The position numbers were made by a program, and so were the translations under genes. A model generated the notes under the pieces. It had not been told where the DNA came from. It ran no database searches and worked only from the letters and a program-made list of their open reading frames with translations. Of a stretch of DNA of 64,000 nt, positions 50,601 to 56,914 are shown piece after piece. This DNA comes from Melieria omissa. Taxonomy: Eukaryota > Arthropoda > Insecta > Diptera > Ulidiidae. Numbering within the stretch: position 1 is the first letter of the stretch; every line of letters begins with the position of its first letter. The stretch spans positions 109,386,163-109,450,162 of the forward strand of contig OZ020267.1 in the NCBI GenBank assembly GCA_963971225.1, given 5' to 3'.

Positions 50601-51002
50601 TTAGGATATATTTGCATTAAAACACATAAATTGTTTACACTAAAAATATGCCACAAAAACCTGTTTTGGAAACCATTAGACATGCCATTTAACTGCTCAA
50701 TAGCAGCAACTTTGACTGCATACTTTAAGGCTGTGTCCCTTGACGACAGCACTATCTTTAACACTTAAAGTTTTTGTGCAAATCATTAAGCAAAGAATTA
50801 AGCATATGTAAATCTCTTCTTCTACTTCTTCTTCATTTATTTACATGCAGACATAATTCTTGACATGGACAACGATGATGTTAACTTCACCAACGCTGCA
50901 ACCAGATGGCACCGACACAGCTTAACGCTGGCTACAACAATGCTATTGTTGTTGTTAATGCTGAAGTCATACGTTATGGCCGCATCGCTGACCGATGTCT
51001 GA
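11511..51002 (+). CDS. DIP-eta: DIP-family three-Ig cell-surface protein (spliced, 10 coding exons)
   Basis: Joining 11511-11655, 13323-13420, 20206-20413, 27736-27894, 35074-35202, 37293-37430, 41255-41407, 42196-42249, 44717-44812 and 50851-51002 gives 1332 nt, 443 residues plus stop, with GT/AG borders and compatible phases throughout. Residues 1-48 carry a hydrophobic signal core (about 24-32). Ig1 has C72, W84 and C133; Ig2 has C176, W188 and C227; Ig3 has C270, W282 and C327. Residues 344-393 are a basic, polar linker and 418-440 a hydrophobic tail. Possible N-glycosylation sites are N59, N171, N200, N299 and N405. In Drosophila, DIP proteins bind Dpr proteins at the neuronal surface and help specify synaptic partners; that role is family knowledge. 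Ig2 ([18 protein letters not shown]) and the [12 protein letters not shown] linker fit the eta/epsilon/zeta group; the eta assignment is from memory and could be a close paralogue. The 5' untranslated exons and promoter were not found. Confidence 0.9.
12305..13144 (-). mobile_element. Internally deleted mariner element in intron 1
   Basis: TA occurs on both sides (12303-12304 and 13145-13146). The ends are similar, TCACGTGTACAAC at the left and, inverted, TCAGGTGTAATGC at the right. At 840 bp it is well short of the roughly 1.3 kb of complete mariners. The transposase gene is on the minus strand with about 150 central residues missing. Confidence 0.85.
12381..13043 (-). pseudogene. Internally deleted mariner transposase
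   Basis: A 220-residue open frame from [20 protein letters not shown] to VASDGQYFE. Residues 1-125 keep the paired helix-turn-helix DNA-binding region ([20 protein letters not shown] and the [10 protein letters not shown] motif). The sequence then jumps to [20 protein letters not shown], the last part of the catalytic domain. The two upstream aspartates (in TGDEKW and QDNAPSH of relatives) are missing; only the third is present in PYSPD. Complete mariner transposases have about 345 residues. The deletion keeps the frame and no stop interrupts it, so a DNA-binding but catalytically dead protein is conceivable; a non-functional relic is more likely. Confidence 0.88.
13323..13420 (+). CDS. DIP-eta: DIP exon 2: first half of Ig1
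   Basis: The acceptor TTGATTTCAG precedes 13323 and the donor is AAG|GTGAGA at 13421. Joined to exon 1 it reads [24 protein letters not shown]..., the A to C strands of Ig1, with the first disulfide cysteine C72 and an N-glycosylation sequon at N59. The exon ends in phase 0. It lies about 180 bp after the mariner insertion of intron 1 and just before the large minisatellite of intron 2. Confidence 0.9.
13510..15345. repeat. Large intronic minisatellite (GACTCAGACTA type)
   Basis: About 1.8 kb of degenerate short repeats built on GACTCAGAC, GACTATTCTCAGACC and TAGACTTGACTCAGACGAG. On top is a higher-order repeat: the block starting CAGACACAAACACT near 14262 returns near 14643, and the next 200 bp match closely, an offset of about 380 bp. 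It lies just downstream of exon 2 in intron 2. Confidence 0.92.
16533..16576. repeat. TTGTG pentanucleotide microsatellite
   Basis: GTGTTGTGTTGTGTTGTG tract with a few variants at its right end. Confidence 0.8.
17571..18546. mobile_element. TA-flanked non-autonomous DNA element, copy 1
   Basis: The ends are inverted repeats: AGGGAGAGGGCTGGGTTGTG at the left, and the complement of AGGGAGAGGGCTGGGGTGTG at the right. TA is on each side (17569-17570 and 18547-18548). Internal GGCTGGGTTGTGAACC-like motifs recur in both orientations near 17600, 17950, 17975 and 18330. There is no coding region. A second copy in the same orientation and of nearly the same length lies at 35473-36449. The TA target suggests Tc1/mariner mobilisation, but the family was not identified. 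Confidence 0.85.
18831..19005. repeat. TTTTA pentanucleotide microsatellite
   Basis: About 30 nearly uninterrupted ATTTT units, with rare GTTTT variants. The complementary orientation (AAAAT) forms a longer tract at 51650-52075. Confidence 0.95.
19330..19760 (-). mobile_element. Decayed LINE 3' end (zinc-finger tail)
   Basis: The minus strand reads [20 protein letters not shown] then [33 protein letters not shown], which matches the shape of the C-terminal Cys/His region of insect non-LTR retrotransposons (EEEETIQHLLCHCPAL type). The upstream part is out of frame. The plus strand near 19318-19350 carries GGTTAGG-type sequence, a common companion of such tails. No reverse transcriptase remains. 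Confidence 0.5.
20206..20413 (+). CDS. DIP-eta: DIP exon 3: second half of Ig1
   Basis: The acceptor TTTTCAG precedes 20206 and the donor TAG|GTAAGT starts at 20414. The translation [15 protein letters not shown]... supplies Ig1 W84, and ...[15 protein letters not shown]... carries the DxGxYxC motif with C133. It ends ...GYLDVV in phase 1. This is the Ig domain that makes the Dpr contact in characterised DIPs (family knowledge). Confidence 0.95.
22940..23451. mobile_element. Small TTAA-type inverted-repeat element
   Basis: CCCTTTCGCTA at the left end and its complement TAGCGAAAGGG at the right end. The flanks are TTAA (22936-22939) and CTAA (23452-23455, one mismatch). This is the pattern of a piggyBac-type non-autonomous element. 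512 bp, no coding sequence. It lies in intron 3. Confidence 0.65.
24599..26150 (-). mobile_element. 5'-truncated non-LTR retrotransposon with poly(A) tail
   Basis: On the minus strand the element starts inside the reverse transcriptase domain at 26150 and ends in a poly(A) tail, the T run at 24599-24618. Both sides carry GTGTGTGTGTATG (24586-24598 and 26151-26163), read as a 13-bp target duplication inside a GT microsatellite. Truncation at the 5' end and a tail are the normal signature of LINE insertion. It lies in intron 3, antisense to the DIP gene. Confidence 0.92.
24825..26150 (-). pseudogene. LINE reverse transcriptase fragment (open, 5'-truncated)
   Basis: A 441-residue frame without internal stops and without its own start. 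Motif A is [12 protein letters not shown] (residues 4-15), motif B is [15 protein letters not shown] (59-73), and motif C is the catalytic YADD (about 95). Thumb-like sequence follows (IKYLGILLD). A Cys/His motif near the end (HCNQC...VHHTFFEC) is typical of R1-like or related LINE clades. The first half of the protein, including any endonuclease, is absent. The intact frame suggests a fairly recent insertion. Clade assignment is uncertain. Confidence 0.9.
26800..27340. repeat. ACA/AAC-rich low-complexity stretch
   Basis: Dense AACAAC and ACAATAAC runs in intron 3, upstream of exon 4. Apparent open frames here translate only to N, T and P runs and are not supported as genes. Confidence 0.7.
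27736..27894 (+). CDS. DIP-eta: DIP exon 4: first half of Ig2
   Basis: The acceptor GTTGTGCAG precedes 27736 and the donor is GAAG|GTAAGT at 27895. It encodes [20 protein letters not shown], then [20 protein letters not shown] with C176 and W188, and ends ELANGTE. This block is among the most conserved in DIP proteins. Phase in and out is 1. Confidence 0.95.
27895..29480. other. Intron 4, left part, nothing recognised
   Basis: Ordinary AT-rich intron sequence. Around 28370-28620 the plus strand is nearly open (one stop) and reads like a decayed protein-coding fragment ([17 protein letters not shown]), but I recognise no family. Confidence 0.35.
29500..30130. repeat. Minisatellite, about 96-bp unit
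   Basis: TCCAGAGGTCTCAAGTAGTC and variants recur at about 29513, 29609, 29705 and 29801, exactly 96 bp apart. More irregular copies are near 29861, 29947 and 30080. Each unit also contains TTTACTTTTCGTTAATCGGG and TAGACGAAGA-like segments. In intron 4. Confidence 0.88.
30140..33425. other. Intron 4, middle part, nothing recognised
   Basis: Mixed sequence with GTT-rich stretches (30850-31060) and a CAGACA tract (31370-31420). I found no exon, RNA gene or element ends. Confidence 0.4.
33430..33670. repeat. Short tandem array, about 110-bp unit
   Basis: ACCACCAAATTCAATTCAA-like sequence at about 33440, 33549 and 33654, each followed by a TTGATTCATCATATTTAAA-like block. About two and a half units. 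Confidence 0.7.
34820..34966 (+). mobile_element. Possible short LINE 3' tail
   Basis: The plus strand reads [22 protein letters not shown] before the AACCTAACCTAACCTAA tract at 34949-34963. Insect LINE fragments often end in this style of tail. No catalytic domain is present, so this is weak. Confidence 0.25.
35074..35202 (+). CDS. DIP-eta: DIP exon 5: second half of Ig2
   Basis: A pyrimidine-rich acceptor (TTTTTTTAG) precedes 35074 and the donor is CACT|GTAAGT at 35203. The reading [19 protein letters not shown] continues with [17 protein letters not shown] (C227) and ends ITLIVH. Phase in and out is 1. Confidence 0.93.
35473..36449. mobile_element. TA-flanked non-autonomous DNA element, copy 2
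   Basis: Same termini, orientation and internal motifs as the copy at 17571-18546, with only scattered substitutions and small indels. TA at 35471-35472 and 36450-36451. It lies in intron 5. Confidence 0.87.
36452..37292. other. Intron 5, right part, nothing recognised
   Basis: Unique-looking intron sequence with no open frame or repeat that I could support. Confidence 0.4.
37293..37430 (+). CDS. DIP-eta: DIP exon 6: first half of Ig3
   Basis: The acceptor CTTCCTTACAG precedes 37293 and the donor is CCCG|GTAAGT at 37431. It encodes [19 protein letters not shown], then [20 protein letters not shown] with C270 and W282, ending GEIVPP. Phase in and out is 1. Confidence 0.94.
39000..40020. repeat. 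Degenerate tandem repeat, about 232-bp unit
   Basis: TTGGCTATACTTCAGAGATT near 39370 is matched by TTGGCTATATTTGAGACA near 39602. The segments GGAGAAGAAATACTTAATTC near 39484 and GGGGAAAAAATACTCAAATC near 39254 show a similar offset. TTGAAAGTGGTC(T/C)GA and CAGTAGAC recur through the region. Roughly four diverged units in intron 6. Confidence 0.6.
41255..41407 (+). CDS. DIP-eta: DIP exon 7: second half of Ig3
   Basis: The acceptor TTTTTTTCAG precedes 41255 and the donor is TACC|GTAAGT at 41408. It encodes [19 protein letters not shown], then [19 protein letters not shown] with C327, ending KLY. There is a sequon at N299. Phase in and out is 1. Confidence 0.94.
42196..42249 (+). CDS. DIP-eta: DIP exon 8: post-Ig3 linker microexon
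   Basis: A 54-nt exon. The acceptor CTTCCGCAG precedes 42196 and the donor is AAAG|GTGAGT at 42250. It encodes [18 protein letters not shown], directly after the third Ig domain. The sequence is a recognised DIP linker. If the donor were not used, the frame would stop after three more codons. Confidence 0.85.
42560..43740. repeat. Minisatellite, about 60-bp unit (TACTCGAGTACAAACATTTC)
   Basis: About 1.2 kb of diverged units containing TACTCGAGTACAAACATTTC, ACTCAAAAGAAG, and ACTCAAAATACTCATCGCTT. It begins about 310 bp after the exon 8 donor and lies in intron 8. Confidence 0.88.
44717..44812 (+). CDS. DIP-eta: DIP exon 9: basic/acidic stalk
   Basis: The acceptor CATTCAAAG precedes 44717 after a CT-rich tract and the donor is AAAAG|GTGAGC at 44813. 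The phase-1 join gives [20 protein letters not shown] followed by [12 protein letters not shown], a low-complexity charged stalk. The match to the DIP-eta linker (KKR.KSSE.HH ... ENPGKRK) is from memory. The acceptor is less certain than the others because AG choices nearby are few and the stalk is poorly conserved. Confidence 0.75.
45430..45727. repeat. TACTTTTAGGCTTAC array, left part
   Basis: Copies of the motif at about 45448, 45502, 45566 and 45652. The array is interrupted at 45727 by inserted elements and resumes at 49464. Confidence 0.75.
45728..46795 (+). repeat. Retroelement-like block with about 140-bp tandem units and AATC tail
   Basis: It starts abruptly with CTAGCTGGGCCCCGCGGCTT, a type of start seen in short non-LTR-derived repeats. 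About six units follow, keyed by GAAGTCAAAAGGCC variants (about 45873, 46014, 46151, 46301, 46434 and 46570). It ends with TAGCTTCAGCGGTTTGGTCT and the tail (AATC)n at 46747-46774. The tail suggests an RTE-like or SINE-like 3' end; the family is inferred. Confidence 0.5.
46796..47756 (+). repeat. Tandem block, about 274-bp dimeric unit
   Basis: GCCACGCCCCTTGTCCAACG variants occur at about 46949, 47063, 47204, 47337, 47478 and 47613. Alternate copies are followed by CATAAAAT or by CCATTCC, so the true period is about 274 bp. Each half has an AAGTTTCATTGATGTGCGAC-like segment. It ends GGTCCAGCCGTTCTCGACTG and then TATATA, where the next element is inserted. Confidence 0.6.
48169..49297 (+). pseudogene. 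Broken Tc1-like transposase with a probable small intron
   Basis: Homologous segments in order: [12 protein letters not shown]; then, in another frame, [20 protein letters not shown] (helix-turn-helix); then, after a shift near 48355, [20 protein letters not shown] and [20 protein letters not shown]; then a TAA near 48612. The catalytic part follows: [11 protein letters not shown] where relatives have FSDESR.EV (first aspartate lost), [11 protein letters not shown] (second intact), and [14 protein letters not shown] (glutamate intact). A local duplication shifts the frame near 49200 before [18 protein letters not shown]. At least three frame breaks and a lost catalytic residue make it inactive. 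Confidence 0.85.
48631..48716 (+). other. Probable 86-bp spliceosomal intron inside the transposase
   Basis: ACCAAG|GTAAAT begins it and TCATTTTTAG|GTT ends it. Removal joins NNWTK to [11 protein letters not shown] exactly as the continuous protein of relatives would read, while the intervening 86 bp has stops in the transposase frame. Confidence 0.65.
49464..50130. repeat. TACTTTTAGGCTTAC array, right part
   Basis: About ten units of roughly 65-75 bp: motif copies near 49487, 49560, 49630, 49700, 49755, 49820, 49893, 49960, 50030 and 50100. Each is accompanied by GCACATTAGTTATTT and AATTTAAGTTAGA-like segments. It continues the array of 45430-45727. Confidence 0.8.
50851..51002 (+). CDS. 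DIP-eta: DIP exon 10: C-terminus with probable GPI signal
   Basis: The acceptor TTTACATGCAG precedes 50851. Phase 1 from exon 9 gives [19 protein letters not shown], then [20 protein letters not shown] and [11 protein letters not shown], with TGA at 51000-51002. Small residues (NAAT) followed by a hydrophobic, nearly terminal stretch fit a GPI-anchor signal; several DIPs and Dprs are known to be GPI-linked. A different frame of the same exon is open from 50906 to 51175 and holds another hydrophobic segment (see findings). Confidence 0.65.
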
Positions 51003-51170
51003 CAGTACGCCACAATGACATACTGATGATTTGTGGTGTATTGTTGATGTTAGCTACACTTGTTGTTGTTATGATTTATATGTCTACACAAAAGACAAAT
51101 ATGAAGCGAAATGTATCGATCGATGGAAATCAAAACGGAAATATGAATAGTAAGAAAATGTTGCTGGAGC

Positions 51171-51176
51171 AATAAA
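51171..51176 (+). terminator. Candidate polyadenylation signal of the DIP gene
   Basis: AATAAA lies 168 nt after the TGA at 51000-51002. A second AATAAA is at 51305-51310. Both are consensus hexamers in AT-rich DNA, so the assignment rests on position only. Confidence 0.35.
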
Positions 51177-51649
51177 TTAAGATTTGCTGTTTATAAAAGT
51201 AACTTGTAAGTAAAACCATGGATTGACATTTCGGCAAAAAGCGTAAGTTCTGTTCATTGCTTCAAGCTATTAAAAAATTAATTACTAAATACTGTAAACT
51301 TAAAAATAAATGGGTTACAAGTACGAGTCATATTTGAGGATTAATATAAAAGTGAAAATTTAGTGCTAATCCTTAGAGCTCCTATTCAGGTACTAAATAC
51401 TCCAAATTGCACTAAACCTAGTATTTTCCTATACCCTTTGCATGGATATTATCTTCCAGCTACAAATTGGCAAACAAATTTGTTGACAAAAATTTTTAAT
51501 TATTTAAGTACTTTTTATGCGCCAATTTAAATTAAGAAAATTGACTGAATGAAATAGCAAGAAAATTGTTGTATAATAAAAATAATACTTTTACATAATT
51601 AAACTGTAAATAAAATAAAATTTGTAATTTATGACAAGAACACACCGTG

Positions 51650-52075
51650 AGAAATAAAAATAAAATAAAATATAATATAAAATAAAAAAAAAATAGAAAT
51701 AAAATAAAATAAAATAAAATAAATAAAAATTAAATAACATAAAATAAAATAAAATCAAATAAAATAAAATAAAATAAAATAAAATAAAATAAAATAAAAT
51801 AAAATAAAATAAAATAAAATAAAATAAAATAAAACAAAATAAAATAAAATAAAACACAATAGAAACGAAAAAATATAAAATAACATAAAATAAAGTAATA
51901 TAAAATAAAAAAATATAAAATAAAATAAAATAAAATAAAATAAAATAAAATAAACTAAAATAAAATAAAATAAAATAAAATAAAACATAATAAAATAAAA
52001 TAAATTTAATTAAATTAAAATAAACAAAATAAACAAAATAAATAAAATAAAATAAAATAAAATCAATAAAAATAA
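51650..52075. repeat. AAAAT pentanucleotide microsatellite
   Basis: About 420 bp of AAAAT units with scattered substitutions. The long open frame on the opposite strand (a FILFYF repeat) is only the translation of this tract. Confidence 0.95.
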
Positions 52076-52351
52076 GATTAATAAAAATGTAAAAAATAGA
52101 TGAGTACAAATAAAATTATAAAAAAGATAATAGAAATGCAAAAATAACAAAAAACCACAAAAATATAAAAATCAATAATAAAAAATTAAGGAAATGGAAA
52201 ACTGAAATAAAAACCATAAAAAATTATACAAACCCCATAAAATGAAAAACATTAAAATATAACAATTAAATAAAAAAAATAACATATAACATTAAAAACA
52301 AAAACAATAATGCATAAAATTTAATTGAAAACACACAACCCTATAGGAATC

Positions 52352-53320
52352 ATTGATGGATGGATGGATGAATGTGAAGGGGGCCCGAGGAAATAACTTA
52401 CGAGAGGTCATTACCTCAAGCACTCAGGCTTTATAGCCCATGGGAATGGGAAAAGAAAAAGAGAAAGTGGGTGGAAAGGGAGAGAGGGTTATGAGTTCTC
52501 CTGTGCAAATTTCCCGGACTCATTAATGAATCTCAGGCGTGCACAACCTCGTTCTAGAGAAGGCAGGACATGCACAGAGAAAGTGCTTTGTGCTATCTAC
52601 CTGCTCCAGGCAAGACACGCAAGTCGGATCTTCGATTATGCCAATGTTGGCCATACGTCGCCCCCATGGATTGTGTCCTGTGATTAACCCGACCATTCAT
52701 CGGAGGTCTTTCCTTCTCAGCTTCTGGAGGAAATTTCCTGCTTTCCTGTTCGTGCTTTTCACAACACACTTGGCAGTTTTACAGCTTCCCAAGCTAGACC
52801 AACGTTATCTATGTAGGTTATTTACACAAGACTTGATCCAGTCCAGGTTTCCTGCTAGACTGGTGCCGATTATTGGTTCTGGTCCCATGGGTGTGCACCC
52901 TGATCCACAGTTAGCCAGTTCAGCGGCAGTTTCGTTACCTAGAACACAGCAGTGTCCCGAAACCCAGATAAGTTGGAGCTTATTACGTCTCGCGACTGAT
53001 TTTAGCTTCATCTTACATTCTTGGACAATCTTAGAGGTAAGACGCGCGCTGTCCAGGGCCTTAAGTGCAGCTTGACTGTCACTACAGACTCCTATATGTT
53101 TCCCGCACCATTTCCTCCCGATTATCCATTCCGCTACCTTCAGAATGGCGAAGATTTCCGTCTGAAAGACGGGTTGTCAGCCCACACAGACGTGCCATCC
53201 AGCTCCAGTACCTTTATCGGTCTTGGATCCGTCAGTGAAGAAAATATCCGTCAGATCCCCTAGGATGGCCTCTGGGTTGTCCCATTGGCCGCGCGTTGGT
53301 AACCTCACTTCAAAGTTTTC
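52352..53320 (-). mobile_element. LINE fragment with RNase H domain and ATCC tail
   Basis: The minus strand shows the RNase H core in order: DIFFTDGSKTDKGTGAGW, QTEIFAILKVAEWI, GVCSDSQAALKALD and IWVSGHCCVLGNETAAELA. A Cys-rich end follows (CVSCLEQVDSTKHFLCACPA). A TGA interrupts it after WHVCVG near 53178. The left edge has GATGGATGGATGGATGAATG, a microsatellite tail as many LINEs carry at their 3' end. RNase H occurs in I, LOA, R1-like and some Jockey-type clades, so the clade is not fixed. No reverse transcriptase is present. Confidence 0.82.
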
Positions 53321-53324
53321 ATTA

Positions 53325-54125
53325 AAAAGATTTCAGATTCACATTAAAAACAATAATAGAAATAATAAAAACAAAAATAATACAATTGGACAAAACAATA
53401 AAAACGAAAATACAAGTAATTAAAAAAAAACATTAAAATAGCAAAAATTAATAAAAACCAATAAAAACTAAAATTAAACAGTAAAATAAAGTTAAAAATA
53501 AGCAAATTTACTTTGATTTCACAACTGAAAATTCTATAAACTTAAAAAATCATATGAAAAAACATTAAAAAATCATTTCAAATTGAAAAAAACGTTTCAA
53601 AATTATTTCAAGATATTAAATTTAAAGTTGATTTTATTTGTATCAAAATATGAAAATGATATGCAACGAAATATTTCATTTCATTTTAATGAACATTTTA
53701 ACATTTATTTCAAAATGCCACTCAGATTCAGTTTTTTAATAACAGTTGCTTCTCCGCCCCAACTCATAAGTTTTTTTTAAAGTCCTATCTATATATTTGT
53801 ATAAAAGTATGGAAACACTAAAATATATAAGAAAAAATCATATAAGCATTAGAAAAAATTACAAAACATATACCAAAAATAAAAACCCAAAAAAATGCTG
53901 CTTTTATGATACCAAAGACTGTGTGCACAAAATTTAATAAAACGAAAATATGTAATAAATTGTTACTATACATAATTAAAAAAAAAATGTTAAAAGCTTA
54001 ACATTGAGAATATATTGAAAAAATGGGCAATTTGTTGAGTACTTAGGTTTGGTAGAGTATATAGTATATCTTTATGTGCACAGATATATACATATATATA
54101 AATATTTATGTAAATTTATATATAT
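53325..54125. other. AT-rich DNA, nothing recognised
   Basis: Poly-A-rich sequence with AATAAAAAC runs. No element ends, exons or RNA genes seen. Confidence 0.4.
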
Positions 54126-54133
54126 GTGTGTAT

Positions 54134-55172
54134 TAGACATGATTTAGAGTTGTATGGAAATTCTTAATAATGGGTTCACGATGCTCCGCAACCTCTCAAT
54201 TAATGCGGTTTGGTGAAAAAGTGCATGCGCCAAAAAATTACATATGGGCAACGATGCTCTCGGAAGGGGCGTAAAACTCATCAGAAACTATAATGACGCC
54301 TTGTGACATTGAAAACAAATTTTGCTCCAAGCTGCTTACGCAAGGAGTACCTATACCGGCTGAAAAAAAAATTCACATTTTCTCACAAAAATCTAATATT
54401 TTCTTCTTAATACTCAATTACGATTGCAATTATATTCAAAGTAGGGAGGTTAGTGGGGTTTCGACAATACATTTTGATTTTTGCTTTGTAGAAACCCAAA
54501 TGTTGACTACGTCACTAATCCGATCGTATGGGAGTCGCCCTCTGGTGGTAAATCTGTGAAGCTTAATTGATTTTGTATTTTTTGTACTCAAGAAAGTTGG
54601 TGATCGCTGAATAAATCATTTGAATCGGTTCAGTAGTTTCCGAGATACGATGTTTTCTCGATTACTTAACTACTACATCTACAAGTGGGCAGCCAATGGC
54701 ATAGAAAATTGCCAATTTTGTATGGCAGCCCCCTTAAGACTTGGAAATAGCGGGTAGGCATGTTTAGATGAAACATTCGGAAGGGAAAATAAATGGATGT
54801 CGGTCATACATTTGACACGGCTGGAGGCAACTTGAGAACAGTGGGAGCCTATTTTATAAAAATGACCATTTTGTATGGGAGCCCCATCAAGAGTTGGAGA
54901 TAGGGTATAAATATGTTTTAAAGAAATGTTCAGTAGAGCAAACTAGTGGGGGTCATTCATACATTTTAATCCTCTCAAAGCAACTTCTGACCAGCTGTGG
55001 AGCAATTTGTCGAATTTCCCAGCTTTTTTATGAACTTTGACCTCGATGCGACGCCATTAAGCCCCACCCTAGCCCCAAAAGTTTTTGGCTCATGCATTTT
55101 TTTCACCAAACCGCATAAAATGAGAGGTCGCCGAGCATCGAAATCGAAAAATCGTGCACTAAATCATGTCTA
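54134..55172. mobile_element. Unclassified DNA element, 14-bp terminal repeats, 8-bp target duplication
   Basis: Termini TAGACATGATTTAG and CTAAATCATGTCTA are perfect inverted repeats. Imperfect pairing extends about 110 bp inward (CAACCTCTCAATTAATGCGG against the complement of CCGCATAAAATGAGAGGTCG). GTGTGTAT flanks both sides (54126-54133 and 55173-55180). An 8-bp duplication is typical of hAT and P-type elements; the family is not identified. It is 1,039 bp and has no transposase remnant. Confidence 0.8.
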
Positions 55173-55180
55173 GTGTGTAT

Positions 55181-56400
55181 AGAGACCGTTGTCGTTATAT
55201 TGATAAAAGATTAAATCGCAGGCCTTTCATTAAAACAAAAACAGCAATTTCGAGCTCATACCAGACACTAAAAGAATCAATAAAAATTAATAGAGCATTT
55301 CAGTCAAGTTGCTTGCGATTATAAAAAAAATTGCAATGTGTTATGGCCTCGCCTCGATCTGTAAACGGCTGAAGATCTGTAAACATAATAAATATATTTT
55401 TAAAAATAAACAAAAATATATTAAAAAATATAATAAAAAATATAACAAAACGGAAATAAAAATAGATATACAAATATTATAAAAAAACATTAAGAAATGT
55501 TAAAAAGAATTCAAAAAAAATTGTAAAAAAAATTATTAAAAATTTTATAAAAAATATTATAAAAAGTATTATAAAACATATAAAATAAAATAATAAAAAA
55601 ATTATTATTTTATGTTAAAAATATAAAAAAAACATAATAAAATAATTATGCTGTTAACAGCACAACTTGGCTAAGTATAAAATCCATAAACCGTACACAT
55701 TATACATACATATCATTTGAAGCGAATTCACCCAAGTATCATACAAACTAATCGTAGCCCTTGTTGAGCCTCAGACTGGCGAGAGAGATACAACAAAAAT
55801 GATAAATTTATAAATATTTAGAGTACCAGAAGCAACTGTACATTATTGCAAGCACAACAAAGAGATTGAGAACGTAATACACAAAATAAAAAATATATAA
55901 TAAAAATATATATAGTATACCAATACCGCATAGCTTCTAGACTAAGCCCCCCTCCCCCCAAACTACCCTTTGATTCCTGACTAGTTATGTTAAATAGTTG
56001 AGCTGGCAGTGCCGCATATTTTACATAGAGTTGCCACATAATGTTGCGCACATTCTTTACATAAGTTCATAAGTAAATTTATATATATATGTGTATATAT
56101 ATAAACATATATACAATACATATATGTAATTATATATACAGATAAGACATAAAGGCATTATTCGATAAGTGAAAATATGAATATGTATATGAAATATGGT
56201 TGGGAAAAAAACAACAAAAACAACTAAGATGAAGCATGCTGAAGTGTGTATAAATAAAAACATATTAAAAAAAATATAAAAAAAAATAAAAAAAAATAAA
56301 AATAAAACAAAAATAAATAACATATAAAACCAAATGAAAATAGTTAAAATTTGCGTTTTAATTGAAAAATATTGAATAAGTAACTAGCATCCACAATGAG
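55181..56400. other. AT-rich DNA, nothing recognised
   Basis: Low-complexity A- and T-rich sequence, with ATATGTATAT tracts near 56090. No gene or element was supported. Confidence 0.4.
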
Positions 56401-56652
56401 GTCGAAGCTTAAGAGAAGAAGGGGTCTGTAAGTCTGCTTGGGTATTGACAAAAGCAGATGACAAGTTTTGGACTTCCAATTCTTCATTGACTTAGATGAG
56501 CACAAAACTGTCTACAGATCTTTGACTGCAAGGTGGCAAGCTTTGGAATCCACCTCTTGAATGACTTGAATTATTTCAAAACTATATAAAATCTGCTCTG
56601 TTTCAATCACAAATCACATCAGCTTCAGTGGTTTCTTCACAGACTGTGGCAG

Positions 56653-56737
56653 AAAATCGTCGCCTCAGAAAACGGATGTCGTATGTTCCATTGAACCTAG
56701 TAAGACATACGACATTTGTGTTCTCAGGCGACGAAAT
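56653..56737. repeat. Imperfect hairpin, about 34-bp arms
   Basis: ATCGTCGCCTCAGAAAACGG plus ATGTCGTATGT on the left pairs with ACATACGACAT plus TTGTGTTCTCAGGCGACGAA on the right, across a loop of about 16 bp, with about five mismatches. It resembles a short foldback element or a pre-miRNA-sized hairpin. Nothing in the sequence shows transcription. Confidence 0.6.
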
Positions 56738-56914
56738 GTTTTCCTCTTATTTGAATTTGGGTATCACTATCATGGCCTCAGTAGCCCAGCTTGAAGAGAG
56801 AGAGATTATTCCTACCTGACTTCGTTTCTGACTTTTATAAATTTCCTATTTTTTACGTCTTTCTAATTGTTTACCATTTCTTTAGGTTAACTCAGTCAAA
56901 TCATTTACCTTTAA

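Noticed and set aside
51591..52109. 172-codon open frame on the minus strand
   Set aside because: It is the translation of the AAAAT microsatellite (repeated FILFYF), with no protein-like composition.
52539..53075. 178-codon plus-strand open frame
   Set aside because: Antisense to the LINE RNase H fragment, which has recognisable motifs on the minus strand.
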